The notes: generated from the letters alone by a model not told the origin. Shown: positions 1-9,518, numbered from the stretch's first letter. The stretch is DNA of 43,999 bases from Phocaeicola coprophilus DSM 18228 = JCM 13818 (GCF_000157915.1 NZ_EQ973645.1:62050-106048), one strand, 5' to 3'. A program made the numbers and translations.

Positions 1-10
1 ATCAAAAGCT

Positions 11-1981
11 ATGATGAAAGTTATTTTTTTACTTTACCTCATTTTTTGCATCAGTTTTCCAATACATGGAAACACACACACCAGTGTCCCATTATTACCC
101 CGGCCACAAAAAATAGAATATCACAAAGGAAAATATTTCTTTCACCTTAAAGATTCTTGCAAAATTCCTTCTGACAAATTATCAACGCAGCTAACAGATA
201 CCTTATCCGAAGTCCCTCTCAACCAACATGAGGCATATAAATTAGAAGTAACTCCAGAACATATTTATATCAAGGCTGTTACTCCAACCGGAATTTACCG
301 AGCTATGCAAACATTAAGACAACTAATGATACACCAACAAAAAACGACCTCCATTCCCTGCTGTACCATTACTGACTGGCCAGCATTCCGGATTAGAGGA
401 TTCATGCAAGATGTCGGACGTACCTATATAACATTGGAAGAACTCAAAAAAGAAATCGATTTACTAAGTCAATTCAAGATCAATGTTTTTCATTGGCATT
501 TAACAGAAAATCAAGCATGGAGATTAGAGAGTAAAATATATCCAGAATTAAATGCTCCAGAAAACATGACCCGAATGCCAGGAAAATTCTACACACTCCA
601 AGAGGCTAAAGAATTGGTTGATTTCTGTAAAAAACGCCACGTAATGCTAATACCCGAGATAGATATGCCGGGACATAGTGAAGCCTTCAACCGGACATTT
701 CAGACAGATATGCAAAGTGAAGAAGGAATGACAATTCTAAAGAAGCTAATAGATGAAGTTTGTACTACCTTCGATGTTCCTTATATACATATAGGAACTG
801 ACGAAGTAAAATTTACCAATCCTGAATTTGTTCCGGAAATGGTCAAATACATCCGGGACAAAGGGAAAAAAGTCATTTCCTGGAATCCAGGATGGAATTA
901 TCAGCCGGGAGAAATCGATATGACTCAATTATGGAGTTACCGGGGAAAAGCTCAACAGGGAATTCCCGCCATTGACTGCCGTTTTCACTACTTGAACCAT
1001 TTTGACACATATGCAGATCTGGTAGCTCTTTATAATAGCCGAATTTACAACTGCGACCAAGGAAGCAAAGATATTGCAGGAAGCATTCTGGCAATATGGA
1101 ACGATCGCTACATCTCCGATGAAAAACAAATCATAGCAGAAAACAATTTCTATGCTAATATGCTGGCATTAGCTGAACGTGCATGGCTCGGAGGAGGATC
1201 CTGTTACTTTGATGGTCCGCAAACATTACTCCGAACTGAGACCCCTGATAGCAATCAGGATTTTGCCGATTTCGAACGACGAATGCTATGGCATAAACAT
1301 CATACATTTCAGAAAGAGCCTTTTCCCTATGTCCGGCAAAGCAACATTAAATGGAGAATTACTGATGCTTTTCCCAATCAAGGCGATCTGACAAAATCCT
1401 TTCCACCTGAACAATCAGAGGCCGAGTGCTATAAATATGAAGGAAAAACGTATCAAAGTTATACAGTCAATGGAGCTGGAATCTACTTAAGACATGTATG
1501 GGGATCCCTTGTACCCGGTTTTTATAAAAACCCACAAGAAAATCATACAGCTTATGCAACAACCTGGGTATATTCTCCAAAAGAACAGACAGCCGGACTT
1601 ATACTAGAATTCCAAAACTATAGCCGATCGGAAAGTGACCTTCCACCCCAACAAGGAAAATGGGACTATAAGGAAAGTCGTGCCTGGCTAAACGGATCGG
1701 AACTATTGCCTCCGGTATGGAAGAATACTCACAAAGAACGTTCAAATGAAATTTCATTAGCGAACGAAAATTGTGTATCACGCCCACCTTTACAGGTATC
1801 TCTTCATAAAGGATGGAATAAACTTATGCTTAAACTGCCTGTCGGAAAGTTCCAGACACCTCAGGTCAGACTGGTCAAATGGATGTTCACAGCTGTTTTT
1901 GTCACACCAGATGGATCCGAAGCTCTAGATAATTTAATTTACTCATCTAATAACCCTCATTCTCAAACTGTTGACTTATGA
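11..1981 (+). CDS. GH20 beta-N-acetylhexosaminidase, exported
   Basis: Predicted to remove terminal beta-linked GlcNAc or GalNAc from host-type glycans in the periplasm or at the cell surface. The first ~20 residues form a hydrophobic signal peptide. Residues ~25-115 resemble the GH20 N-terminal domain 2, followed by the (beta/alpha)8 domain. The GH20 catalytic Asp-Glu pair is visible in HIGTDEV (D264/E265), and FHWHLTENQAWR is the usual GH20 segment upstream. The C-terminal ~250 residues are a less conserved accessory region. Two ATG codons are adjacent (11 and 14), and either could start translation. The stop overlaps the next gene's ATG (TTATGA), so the two are translationally coupled. The region is more AT-rich than the core genes downstream. 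The promoter lies outside the window. GH20 family assignment is secure; the exact linkage is unknown. Confidence 0.93.
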   Translation: MMKVIFLLYLIFCISFPIHGNTHTSVPLLPRPQKIEYHKGKYFFHLKDSCKIPSDKLSTQLTDTLSEVPLNQHEAYKLEVTPEHIYIKAVTPTGIYRAMQTLRQLMIHQQKTTSIPCCTITDWPAFRIRGFMQDVGRTYITLEELKKEIDLLSQFKINVFHWHLTENQAWRLESKIYPELNAPENMTRMPGKFYTLQEAKELVDFCKKRHVMLIPEIDMPGHSEAFNRTFQTDMQSEEGMTILKKLIDEVCTTFDVPYIHIGTDEVKFTNPEFVPEMVKYIRDKGKKVISWNPGWNYQPGEIDMTQLWSYRGKAQQGIPAIDCRFHYLNHFDTYADLVALYNSRIYNCDQGSKDIAGSILAIWNDRYISDEKQIIAENNFYANMLALAERAWLGGGSCYFDGPQTLLRTETPDSNQDFADFERRMLWHKHHTFQKEPFPYVRQSNIKWRITDAFPNQGDLTKSFPPEQSEAECYKYEGKTYQSYTVNGAGIYLRHVWGSLVPGFYKNPQENHTAYATTWVYSPKEQTAGLILEFQNYSRSESDLPPQQGKWDYKESRAWLNGSELLPPVWKNTHKERSNEISLANENCVSRPPLQVSLHKGWNKLMLKLPVGKFQTPQVRLVKWMFTAVFVTPDGSEALDNLIYSSNNPHSQTVDL

Positions 1982-4059
1982 ATAAAAAACTCTTTGAAGT
2001 ATATCTTGTTCTTCTGATAATACTATCAACACCTTTATACGCCAAATCCCCCATAAAAGTAGCATGCATCGGGAACAGCATTACATTCGGGACAGGTACC
2101 GAAAATCCGCAAACTGAATCCTACCCCGCACAATTACAGCAATTACTAGGCCACAATTATATAGTTGGGAACTTTGGAAAGCCGGGGGCTACCCTCCTCA
2201 AACGGGGACACCGCCCCTACACACTACAGCCGGAATATCAGAAAGCCATGAACTTTGCCGGTGACATAGCAGTCATTCATCTGGGTATCAATGATACAGA
2301 TCCAAGAGACTGGCCCAATTACCGGGACGATTTTGTCAGAGATTACCTGAGTCTGATTGATTCCTGCCGGAAAGCGAATCCCAAAAGCCGTATTATGATC
2401 TGCCAGCTTACTCCGATTTCAAACCGGCATTTCCGATTTGAATCAGGTACACGTGACTGGCATGGAGAAATTCAACTGGCCATCGAAACAGTTTCCCGTG
2501 TAGCTGGGGTTCAGCTCATTAATCTTCATCAAGCCCTGTATGCCTATCCCAACATGTTTCCAGACGGACTTCATCCCAATCCGGAAGGAGCAAAGCTACT
2601 GGCACAAACGATTTATTCAGCCATTACAGGCGATTTTGGCGGGCTAAAACTTCCTCCTACTTTCACAGACTACATGGTACTGCAACGTGACTGTCCACTA
2701 CCTATTCGGGGAACAGCCAATGCCGGAACTCCAATAAGCGTCTGCATCGGCCACCAGAAACAGACAACTATCACCGGAAATGACGGTAAATGGGAAGTAA
2801 CACTCAATCCGCTTCAAACAGGAAACGACTACGAACTGAATATTTCTGCCGGCAAAGAAAAACGAACCTTCCGTCATGTGGCTGTCGGTGAAGTCTGGCT
2901 ATGCTCCGGACAATCAAACATGGAATTTTTACTTTCACAAGCCACCACTGGAAAAGAAGACATTCCTCAAGCTAACCATCCAGACTTGCGCCTGTACAAT
3001 ATGAAGGGCAACTGGGCTACTGACAACCAGGCATGGCAGGAAAGTGCTCTCGATTCCGTAAATCATCTACTATATTATCGCACAGCTCAATGGGAGCCCT
3101 GTACCCCACAACAAGCTGCCAATTTTTCCGCAATTGCTTATTACTTCGGAAAAATGCTTCAAGATAGCCTGAACGTACCGGTCGGACTGATTTGCAATGC
3201 TGTAGGAGGATCTCCCACGGAAGCCTGGATAGACCGAAGCACACTGGAATATCAGTTTCCTTCTATCCTGAAAAATTGGACCCAGAATGATTTCATTCAG
3301 GAATGGGTACGTGGAAGAGCACTGACTAACATGCAAAAACGGACAGACAACCTACAGCGGCATCCCTATGAACCCTGTTATTTGTACGAAGCTGGTATCA
3401 GAACTTTAGAACAATACCCCATCAAAGGAGTCATCTGGTATCAAGGTGAATCGAATGCCCATAATATGGATGCACACAAAAAGCTATTCAGACTTTTGGT
3501 GGAAAGCTGGCGCAGGAACTGGCAATCACCAGAACTTCCCTTCTATTTTGTTCAGTTGTCAAGTCTCAATCGACCATCCTGGCCCTGGTTTCGGGACAGT
3601 CAAAGACAACTGATGCTACAGATTCCCCATACGGGGATGGTTGTTTCATCAGACAAAGGCGACTCACTGGATGTACATCCACGTGACAAACGTCCGGTTG
3701 GAGAAAGACTGGCACGATGGGCTTTGAATCAGGAATACGGATATCTTAATCTGATTCCCTCCGGCCCACTATTCAAAAGAGCCCACACCCAAAAGGATCA
3801 AGTGATTATAGAATTTAACTATGGAGAAGGATTACAATCCTCTGATGGGGAAAAGTTAGTTGGATTTGAAATAGCTGAAACAGAGGGGTTATACTATCCT
3901 GCAACAGCCGTTATCCAAGGAAATCAAATTATCCTTTATGCCAGACAAGTCAAAGAACCTCGCTTCATCCGCTATGGCTGGCAGCCATTCACCCGGGCCA
4001 ATCTAATCAACCGGGACGAACTTCCAGCCTCTACATTCCGGGCAGAAATCTGTTTATAA
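1978..4059 (+). CDS. Two-domain SGNH esterase / sialate O-acetylesterase
   Basis: Likely removes O-acetyl esters from sialic acids or related sugars so that glycosidases can act. It has a signal peptide (residues 1-22), then an SGNH/GDSL hydrolase domain (~25-215) with block I IGNSITFG (Ser34), GIND and a terminal DGLHPN. A sialate O-acetylesterase domain (~220-690) follows, with nucleophile motif CSGQSNME (Ser313), WYQGESNA and a C-terminal DVHP (565-568). Both domains keep their catalytic motifs, so this appears to be a bifunctional enzyme. Each domain type is also found as a single-domain protein. It overlaps the GH20 gene by 4 nt, which implies joint action on acetylated, sialylated host glycans (inference). 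The stop codon lies inside a long inverted repeat. Confidence 0.92.
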   Translation: MNKKLFEVYLVLLIILSTPLYAKSPIKVACIGNSITFGTGTENPQTESYPAQLQQLLGHNYIVGNFGKPGATLLKRGHRPYTLQPEYQKAMNFAGDIAVIHLGINDTDPRDWPNYRDDFVRDYLSLIDSCRKANPKSRIMICQLTPISNRHFRFESGTRDWHGEIQLAIETVSRVAGVQLINLHQALYAYPNMFPDGLHPNPEGAKLLAQTIYSAITGDFGGLKLPPTFTDYMVLQRDCPLPIRGTANAGTPISVCIGHQKQTTITGNDGKWEVTLNPLQTGNDYELNISAGKEKRTFRHVAVGEVWLCSGQSNMEFLLSQATTGKEDIPQANHPDLRLYNMKGNWATDNQAWQESALDSVNHLLYYRTAQWEPCTPQQAANFSAIAYYFGKMLQDSLNVPVGLICNAVGGSPTEAWIDRSTLEYQFPSILKNWTQNDFIQEWVRGRALTNMQKRTDNLQRHPYEPCYLYEAGIRTLEQYPIKGVIWYQGESNAHNMDAHKKLFRLLVESWRRNWQSPELPFYFVQLSSLNRPSWPWFRDSQRQLMLQIPHTGMVVSSDKGDSLDVHPRDKRPVGERLARWALNQEYGYLNLIPSGPLFKRAHTQKDQVIIEFNYGEGLQSSDGEKLVGFEIAETEGLYYPATAVIQGNQIILYARQVKEPRFIRYGWQPFTRANLINRDELPASTFRAEICL

Positions 4060-4110
4060 ACTTAAGAGGGTGCAGTTCACATACGTGATGCACCCTCTTA
4101 AGTTTATAAA
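4053..4110. repeat. 22-bp perfect inverted repeat at end of esterase gene
   Basis: Positions 4053-4074 and 4089-4110 are exact reverse complements with a 14-nt spacer, which itself contains TCAC/GTGA. The left arm includes the esterase stop codon. It would form a very stable hairpin and may terminate transcription or protect the 3' end, although no clear U-tract follows. It could also be a relic of a small inverted-repeat element; no transposase is nearby. Confidence 0.8.
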
Positions 4111-4364
4111 ATTGCATAAGTTCTCACACAATATTAGTACCAATAATACCGCCAAAAATAAAAGACAATGCATAAATAAAATCCGGAATAAGCAAAAATA
4201 CCCAATAATAAAGTCATCAACAAACCGCGACAAAAAGTCTCTTTATAATAGACTTTATAATAATGTATTTTTTCTGATAACTTCCTGTCGGCTTACATTA
4301 TATAGAACTTATCTTGTTTCAACGGCCTCTCAATGGAAAGCTTAGGCAAAGATAACTACAATAA
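4111..4364. other. AT-rich intergenic region, no gene seen
   Basis: The region between the inverted repeat and the fumarase terminator is AT-rich. I see no credible gene: the only plus-strand frame (4070-4345) starts inside the inverted repeat and encodes a low-complexity Lys/Asn/Ser-rich peptide. A short direct repeat, CTTTATAATA, occurs twice near 4240-4265. Confidence 0.5.
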
Positions 4365-4400
4365 AAGCGCCTATCTTTCATTGCTTCAAGATAGGCGCTT
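4365..4400 (-). terminator. Intrinsic terminator after fumarase gene
   Basis: AAGCGCCTATCTT (4365-4377) pairs perfectly with 4388-4400 around a 10-nt loop. On the minus strand a short T-rich stretch follows the stem. The plus-strand side also has CTCTTTTT, so it may work in both directions. A second 8-bp inverted repeat (GTCTGAAG, 4417-4424 with 4439-4446) lies between it and the fumarase stop. Confidence 0.8.
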
Positions 4401-4454
4401 CTCTTTTTATGTATCCGTCTGAAGCTGCCCTGACGCAACTTCAGACAAAAGGAT

Positions 4455-6098
4455 TTACTTGCAGTTTCCAGCGCAACGGGGTTTGATCTGCTTGAAGAAA
4501 TCATTACCCTTGTTGTCTACCAGGATGAATGCCGGGAAGTCTTCCACTTCGATCTTCCAGATAGCTTCCATACCCAGTTCCGGATATTCAACACATTCAA
4601 TGCTCTTGATGTTGTTCTGTGCCAGGATAGCAGCCGGACCACCGATAGAACCCAGATAGAAACCTCCATGCTTCTTACAAGCATCAGTTACAGCCTGGCT
4701 GCGGTTACCCTTCGCCAACATGATCATACTTCCTCCGTGGCTCTGGAACAGATCAACGTACGGGTCCATACGTCCGGCAGTAGTCGGGCCCATAGAACCG
4801 CAAGCCATTCCCTGCGGAGTCTTGGCAGGACCAGCGTAATAAATCGGATGATCCTTGATATACTGAGGCAGATCTTCACCACGATCCAGACGTTCTTTCA
4901 GTTTGGCGTGTGCAATGTCACGGCCTACGATAATAGTACCGTTCAGAGACAGACGGGTTGCTACCGGATATTTATCCAGTTCAGCCAGGATTTCCGGCAT
5001 CGGACGGTTCAGGTCAATCTTCACTGCATTGCCTTCACCAGCCTGACGGAGTTCTTCCGGAATCAGTTCACCCGGATTTGAGTCCAGCTTTTCAATCCAG
5101 ATACCGTCTTTATTGATCTTACAGCGAATGTTACGGTCAGCAGAGCAGGAAACACCCAGACCCACCGGACAAGAAGCACCGTGACGAGGCAAACGGATGA
5201 TGCGTACATCGTGAGCATAATATTTACCACCGAACTGTGCACCCAGACCGATACGGTGAGCTTCTTCAAGAACCTGTTTTTCCAACTCTACATCGCGGAA
5301 TGCACGACCGTATTCATTACCGGTAGTCGGCAGATTGTCATAGAAACGGGTAGAAGCCAGTTTCACGGTCAGCAGGTTCTTCTCAGCTGAAGTACCACCA
5401 ATTACGAAAGCGATATGATAAGGAGGACAAGCTGCAGTACCCAGCGTCTTCATCTTTTCTACCAGGAACGGAACCAGTGTAGCCGGATTCAGGATTGCTT
5501 TGGTTTCCTGATACAGATATGTCTTGTTGGCAGAACCACCACCCTTTGTTACGCAAAGGAATTCATATTCCATACCCTGAGTTGCTTCGATATCGATCTG
5601 TGCAGGAAGGTTACAACGAGTGTTGACCTCTTCATACATGGTCAGCGGAGCGTTCTGAGAGTAACGCAGGTTTTCTTCGGTGTAAGTCTTGTAAACGCCC
5701 AGTGACAACGCTTCTTCATCGCAGTAACCGGTCCACACCTGCTGGCCTTTTTCACCGTGAATGATCGCAGTACCGGTATCCTGACAGAAAGGAAGAACGC
5801 CTTTAGCAGCCACTTCCGCATTGCGCAGGAAAGTCAGAGCCACATACTTATCGTTGTCGCTGGCTTCCGGATCGCTCAGGATCTTAGCAACCTGTTCGTT
5901 GTGAGAACGGCGCAACATGAAAGAAACATCGCGGAAAGCCGCATTAGCCATCGCAGTCAAACCTTCTTTTTCGATTTTCAGGATGGGTTTTCCTTCAAAC
6001 TCGCTTACCGATACATAATCTTTTGTAAGCAAATAGTATTCAGTTGTATCCTTGCCATGTTCAAACATCGGCTGATACTTGAATTCGGGTGTTGCCAT
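4455..6098 (-). CDS. fumA: Fumarate hydratase, class I (iron-sulfur)
   Basis: Interconverts fumarate and malate in the cytoplasm. In Bacteroides-like fermenters it runs mainly from malate to fumarate to feed fumarate reductase and succinate production. The 547-residue length is typical of the class I homodimeric enzyme. The three cysteines expected to bind the [4Fe-4S] cluster are visible at C105 (FCQDTGT), C224 (AACPPYH) and C318 (GVSCSAD), the same spacing as in E. coli FumA/FumB. The C-terminal domain has the [13 protein letters not shown] segment. It appears to be a single-gene unit with its own -7 element and terminator. The family is certain; the symbol fumA rather than fumB is a convention. 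Confidence 0.97.
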   Translation of the reverse strand: MATPEFKYQPMFEHGKDTTEYYLLTKDYVSVSEFEGKPILKIEKEGLTAMANAAFRDVSFMLRRSHNEQVAKILSDPEASDNDKYVALTFLRNAEVAAKGVLPFCQDTGTAIIHGEKGQQVWTGYCDEEALSLGVYKTYTEENLRYSQNAPLTMYEEVNTRCNLPAQIDIEATQGMEYEFLCVTKGGGSANKTYLYQETKAILNPATLVPFLVEKMKTLGTAACPPYHIAFVIGGTSAEKNLLTVKLASTRFYDNLPTTGNEYGRAFRDVELEKQVLEEAHRIGLGAQFGGKYYAHDVRIIRLPRHGASCPVGLGVSCSADRNIRCKINKDGIWIEKLDSNPGELIPEELRQAGEGNAVKIDLNRPMPEILAELDKYPVATRLSLNGTIIVGRDIAHAKLKERLDRGEDLPQYIKDHPIYYAGPAKTPQGMACGSMGPTTAGRMDPYVDLFQSHGGSMIMLAKGNRSQAVTDACKKHGGFYLGSIGGPAAILAQNNIKSIECVEYPELGMEAIWKIEVEDFPAFILVDNKGNDFFKQIKPRCAGNCK

Positions 6099-6132
6099 AT
6101 TATTTTAAATTAATTGTTAGTTATTATGCAGA

Positions 6133-6140
6133 CAAAGGTA
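6133..6140 (-). promoter_or_regulatory. Promoter -7 element of fumarase gene
   Basis: On the minus strand this reads TACCTTTG, matching the Bacteroidota -7 consensus TAnnTTTG, about 35 nt upstream of the fumarase ATG. No convincing TTTG -33 box is seen at the expected spacing. Confidence 0.6.
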
Positions 6141-6171
6141 CAAAGTATTATCGAATTTTTTCCTTAATCAA

Positions 6172-6187
6172 CGTGAAAAGTTTCACG
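6172..6187 (-). terminator. Short hairpin after tlpA-like gene
   Basis: CGTGAAA (6172-6178) pairs with TTTCACG (6181-6187) immediately beyond the stop codon of the thioredoxin-like gene. It is followed on the minus strand by AT-rich sequence but no strong T-tract. It is a weak terminator candidate. Confidence 0.4.
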
Positions 6188-6188
6188 G

Positions 6189-7736
6189 TCATTCATCCGA
6201 AGCACGAAGCAGATCTTTCTCAAGTACATCCACTCCGGGGAAGCCGACATAACGTCCCTGAAGCTTGCCGTCGTGACTGATAATGAGATAGCCCGGAATA
6301 CCTGTAATACCGTATGACTGACACAGATATTTCCACTGCGCTTCCGAGAGACGGTAATGCACACCGTTCATCTTTTCCAGATCCTGTTTCCAGTTAGCCA
6401 TCGGCGAAGAAGGTCCTGTCAGATAAATGAATACAATATCTTTGGATGCCAGCCGTTCTTTCAGCGGACGCATGGCCACCATGCTTCGCTTACAGGGGCC
6501 ACACCACGTTGCCCAGAAGTCTATCAGCAAGGCTCTTCCCTTATGAGGCGCAATGATGCGGGGAAGGATATCGGCCCCTGTGACGGTTGTATCAAGTACG
6601 GCTACCACAGCTTCCTTCACCGATTCTGTCCGTGACAGTTCTGTACGGAGTATATTTTCCTTAGTCTGAAGATACTCTCTGAGCGGAGCCGTACGGAGAG
6701 AAGCCAGTACTTTCCGGTCACCAGCTTCCAGAGGAAGACGCTGTTGTATCCGTCCGCACATCGGCTGAATGGTCTGCACATCGGCTTTCACTGCTTCTGA
6801 AGCCAGACATTGTTCCCAGCTCCGGACATATTCCTCCCATGCTCCCTCAGCCTTGTGATGTCCGTGCCGGCCCAGCATAGCGGCCATCTGTCCGTCAACC
6901 GATTCCCCGAGGCCATCAAACCATGCCACCGGTTCTTTACCGATACGACGATGTTGCAGGCGGGATGCCGACATACTCAGTGCCGGAAGATGGATATAAA
7001 CGGTCAGTTCCTCGCCCGGAAGCAAGAACAGGGGAAGTTCTGCCTGATTCACTTTCAGCCGTGCCTTACAGGCTTTCACCAGATCAAGTTCCACATGGAA
7101 AGACCCGTCCTGACGCACTTTCACCGGAAGTTGCCAGTCTTCCGGAAACAGGCTGTCATTATAGTTCAGACTCATGTTCATCAGCATGCGTGTATCATAT
7201 CCCAGCACATAGCCATTGAGTTTCACAGGCCCCATCTTCAGTTGCGGATCGGGCAGCTGTTCCTCAACAGGTTCTTCTTCCTCCAGGAAAGTAGGTACGT
7301 ATACATATGGATCAGTCTCAGTGAGCTGAATACCCCAGATATTCCAGCCCGACTCCATTTCCACGAAATCAACTTCATGGATTCCCGACGGTACGGGAGC
7401 AAACGAAAGTATGACCTCCAGACGGCCCGATTCGGGGATAACCTCCGGTTCAGTCAGGCCGTCAATAGATACCTTGTCTGCTTCACGCAAAGGGAAACGA
7501 TACTGGGCGGTCTGCAAATAAGTCTTCGACGAAAGCACGGCAGGAGTTCCCGGCTGCCCATAAAACACCGCATCCACCTGAGTCTGTTCATCCGTCAGAG
7601 TGATCTTCCGGATTTCGATTTCCGAGGTGTTAGCCGTCACAAAAGCCGGACATTCCACTACTCGCTTGTGGCTGATTTCAGCCTGCAAGGAGAGACACAG
7701 CAGACAAGCCATGCAAATCATCCATAAACGTTTCAT
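6189..7736 (-). CDS. Exported TlpA/ResA-like thioredoxin-fold protein
   Basis: Probable thiol-disulfide oxidoreductase acting outside the cytoplasm. The first ~19 residues form a signal peptide without a lipobox. Residues ~20-370 are a long N-terminal region, part beta-rich and part helical, that I cannot assign to a named domain. Residues ~390-515 are a thioredoxin fold with WCGPC at 411-415, preceded by the strand LLIDFWAT, and with the cis-proline segment GITGIPGY. Proteins of this layout are common in Bacteroidales. It lies 30 nt downstream of hflX on the same strand and is probably cotranscribed. The natural substrate cannot be inferred. Confidence 0.88.
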   Translation of the reverse strand: MKRLWMICMACLLCLSLQAEISHKRVVECPAFVTANTSEIEIRKITLTDEQTQVDAVFYGQPGTPAVLSSKTYLQTAQYRFPLREADKVSIDGLTEPEVIPESGRLEVILSFAPVPSGIHEVDFVEMESGWNIWGIQLTETDPYVYVPTFLEEEEPVEEQLPDPQLKMGPVKLNGYVLGYDTRMLMNMSLNYNDSLFPEDWQLPVKVRQDGSFHVELDLVKACKARLKVNQAELPLFLLPGEELTVYIHLPALSMSASRLQHRRIGKEPVAWFDGLGESVDGQMAAMLGRHGHHKAEGAWEEYVRSWEQCLASEAVKADVQTIQPMCGRIQQRLPLEAGDRKVLASLRTAPLREYLQTKENILRTELSRTESVKEAVVAVLDTTVTGADILPRIIAPHKGRALLIDFWATWCGPCKRSMVAMRPLKERLASKDIVFIYLTGPSSPMANWKQDLEKMNGVHYRLSEAQWKYLCQSYGITGIPGYLIISHDGKLQGRYVGFPGVDVLEKDLLRASDE

Positions 7737-7766
7737 AGTCCTTCCAATTAGTTCAGCGTCATTCCG

Positions 7767-9023
7767 TCATTCTTCTTCGTAGTTCTGATAAAGGAAATCG
7801 TTGTAGGGATATTTCTGCACATGCAGTTCGCGTACCTTCTTATACAGAAGATCACGCAATTCTTCGATATTTGTCCGATTCCGGGCTGAGATGAAGATAC
7901 AGTTATCATTCATCTTGGCCATCCATGTCTTCATCAGTTCTTCCAGTGTTATATTCTCTTTGGTCTTGGGAGTCAGATCATCTTCTGCCTTTTCCACATA
8001 GGTATAGGCATCAATCTTGTTGAACACGATCATGGTCGGTTTTCCTCCGGCTCCCAGATCCGTAATCGTCTTGTCCACCACCTGTATCTGTTCTTCAAAG
8101 TCGGGATGGGAAATATCGACTACATGCACCAGCAAGTCTGCCTCACGCACCTCATCCAAAGTCGACTTGAACGAATCCACCAGGTCAGTAGGAAGTTTGC
8201 GGATAAAACCTACGGTGTCTGACAACAGGAAAGGCAGGTTCTCAATAATCACCTTGCGTACGGTTGTATCCAGAGTGGCAAACAACTTATTTTCTGCAAA
8301 GACATCACTCTTGGCCATCAGATTCATCAGCGTGGATTTTCCGACGTTGGTATAACCGACCAAAGCAACACGAATCATACGTCCGCGGTTCTTACGCTGC
8401 GTAGACTTCTGGGTATCGATATCAGCCAGACGCTGTTTCAGCAAAGCCATACGGTTCAGGATGATACGGCGGTCCATTTCCAGCTGGGTTTCACCCGGAC
8501 CACGCAGACCCACCGAACCTTTTCCACCGCCGGCACCAGAACCACCTCCCTGACGTTCCAGGTGAGTCCACAAGCGCTGCAAGCGGGGAAGCATGTACTT
8601 ATATTGCGCCAGTTCCACCTGTGTCTTGGCATTGGCAGTCTGCGCACGCATGGCAAAGATGTCCAGAATCAGCGACGTACGGTCTAGGATCTTTACCTTC
8701 AGTTCATTTTCAATATTACGGATCTGCTTGGCCGACAATTCATCATCGAAAATGACCATACCGATTTCATTCTCTTCTTCCTCAGCCTGCTGCTGGAGAT
8801 ATTCTCTGATTTCCTGCAGTTTTCCTTTACCCACGTAAGTCACAGAATTAGGAGTATCCAGCTTCTGCGTGAAACGCTTCACCACCTCAGCTCCTGCCGT
8901 TTCAGCAAGAAACGCCAGTTCATCCAGATATTCATTGGTCTTACGTTCATTCTGGGTCTGAGTAACCAGTCCCACCAATACAGCCTTCTCGGTCTGTGCT
9001 TCTGATATAACAAATTCTTTCAT
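7767..9023 (-). CDS. hflX: GTPase HflX
   Basis: Ribosome-associated GTPase that splits stalled or stressed 70S ribosomes. It carries the HflX N-terminal domain with VGKGKLQEI, a glycine-rich linker (GGGSGAGGGKGSVGLRGPGETQLE) and the G domain: G1 GYTNVGKST, G3 DTVGFIRKLP, G4 NKID. I chose the start at 9023 (MKEFVISEAQ, 418 aa). An in-frame ATG exists at 9128, but the preceding 35 residues do not resemble HflX. A good -7 element (9051-9058) also lies between the two ATGs, so a transcript from it could not contain the upstream start. The gene leads a probable two-gene unit with the thioredoxin-like gene. Confidence 0.95.
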   Translation of the reverse strand: MKEFVISEAQTEKAVLVGLVTQTQNERKTNEYLDELAFLAETAGAEVVKRFTQKLDTPNSVTYVGKGKLQEIREYLQQQAEEEENEIGMVIFDDELSAKQIRNIENELKVKILDRTSLILDIFAMRAQTANAKTQVELAQYKYMLPRLQRLWTHLERQGGGSGAGGGKGSVGLRGPGETQLEMDRRIILNRMALLKQRLADIDTQKSTQRKNRGRMIRVALVGYTNVGKSTLMNLMAKSDVFAENKLFATLDTTVRKVIIENLPFLLSDTVGFIRKLPTDLVDSFKSTLDEVREADLLVHVVDISHPDFEEQIQVVDKTITDLGAGGKPTMIVFNKIDAYTYVEKAEDDLTPKTKENITLEELMKTWMAKMNDNCIFISARNRTNIEELRDLLYKKVRELHVQKYPYNDFLYQNYEEE

Positions 9024-9050
9024 TCGATAAGCTTCTATTTCTAAACATCG

Positions 9051-9058
9051 CAAATATA
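9051..9058 (-). promoter_or_regulatory. Promoter -7 element of hflX
   Basis: On the minus strand this reads TATATTTG, an exact match to TAnnTTTG, 28 nt upstream of the chosen hflX ATG. It supports the downstream start. Confidence 0.65.
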
Positions 9059-9144
9059 CGGAAAATTTTCCATTGAAATCATCTTCGGAAAGATTATAGA
9101 AAAACGGCAAAGCGAAAGGGACATTCACCGGAGCCGAACGGGGA

Positions 9145-9320
9145 ATCCGACAGCATTATGCAAAGGATCTGATGCCATCGGACGGACAATCTGAATGCAT
9201 CGAGCGGACAATCTCCCGGAATCGTCTGCCCGATTCTGTGTGTTCCACCTAGTGGAACTTTTTGTTTCTCTAGGTGAAACTTTTGTTTTGTGCTGGTGAA
9301 ACTCAAGTTTCATGCTGAGA
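9145..9320. repeat. Degenerate ~22-bp tandem repeats between hflX and susD
   Basis: No gene is seen in 9059-9428. Two blocks of short repeats lie here. In the first, CATCGRRCGGACAATCT occurs at 9176-9192 and 9198-9214 (22-bp period), with weaker flanking copies. In the second, three related units run through 9248-9314, sharing a CTRGTGRAACT-like start followed by T-rich sequence. The perfect palindrome GTTCCAC-CTA-GTGGAAC spans 9242-9258, and GAAACTCAAGTTTC lies in the third unit. There are no uniform repeats with unique spacers, so this is not a CRISPR array. Confidence 0.65.
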
Positions 9321-9428
9321 AAATAGTGGAATCCTTTCGGGAAACAGGCAAGAACAAAGGGAGAAAGGAGGATGACTGAAAGGACGCCGCCCTATTTTCA
9401 TCAAAAAGAATACCGGAGACCGAAGACA

Positions 9429-9462
9429 AAAAAAGCCCGGTCATTGTTATTCAATGACCGGG
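9429..9462 (-). terminator. Intrinsic terminator of susC1-susD1 operon
   Basis: CCCGGTCATTG (9436-9446) pairs with CAATGACCGGG (9452-9462). On the minus strand the stem is followed by CTTTTTTTG. This is a strong rho-independent terminator about 60 nt beyond the susD1 stop. Confidence 0.9.
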
Positions 9463-9518
9463 TTTCTTTATTCAGAGGCAAAAGGAAAAACCTTCTGCCT
9501 TTTCTGTTTCAATGTCTA

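Noticed and set aside
4070-4345. Plus-strand frame of 91 residues
   Set aside because: It begins inside the inverted repeat, is low-complexity, has no ribosome-binding site and resembles no family.
6810-7727. Long plus-strand frame (305 residues) opposite the thioredoxin-like gene
   Set aside because: Antisense shadow, rich in His, Arg and Gln, without a recognisable domain; the minus-strand frame has clear family motifs.
9024-9128. Upstream ATG extension of hflX
   Set aside because: The 35 extra residues are unlike HflX, and the likely promoter lies inside them.
9248-9314. Possible CRISPR array
   Set aside because: The units are contiguous and degenerate, have no unique spacers, and no cas gene is in the window.
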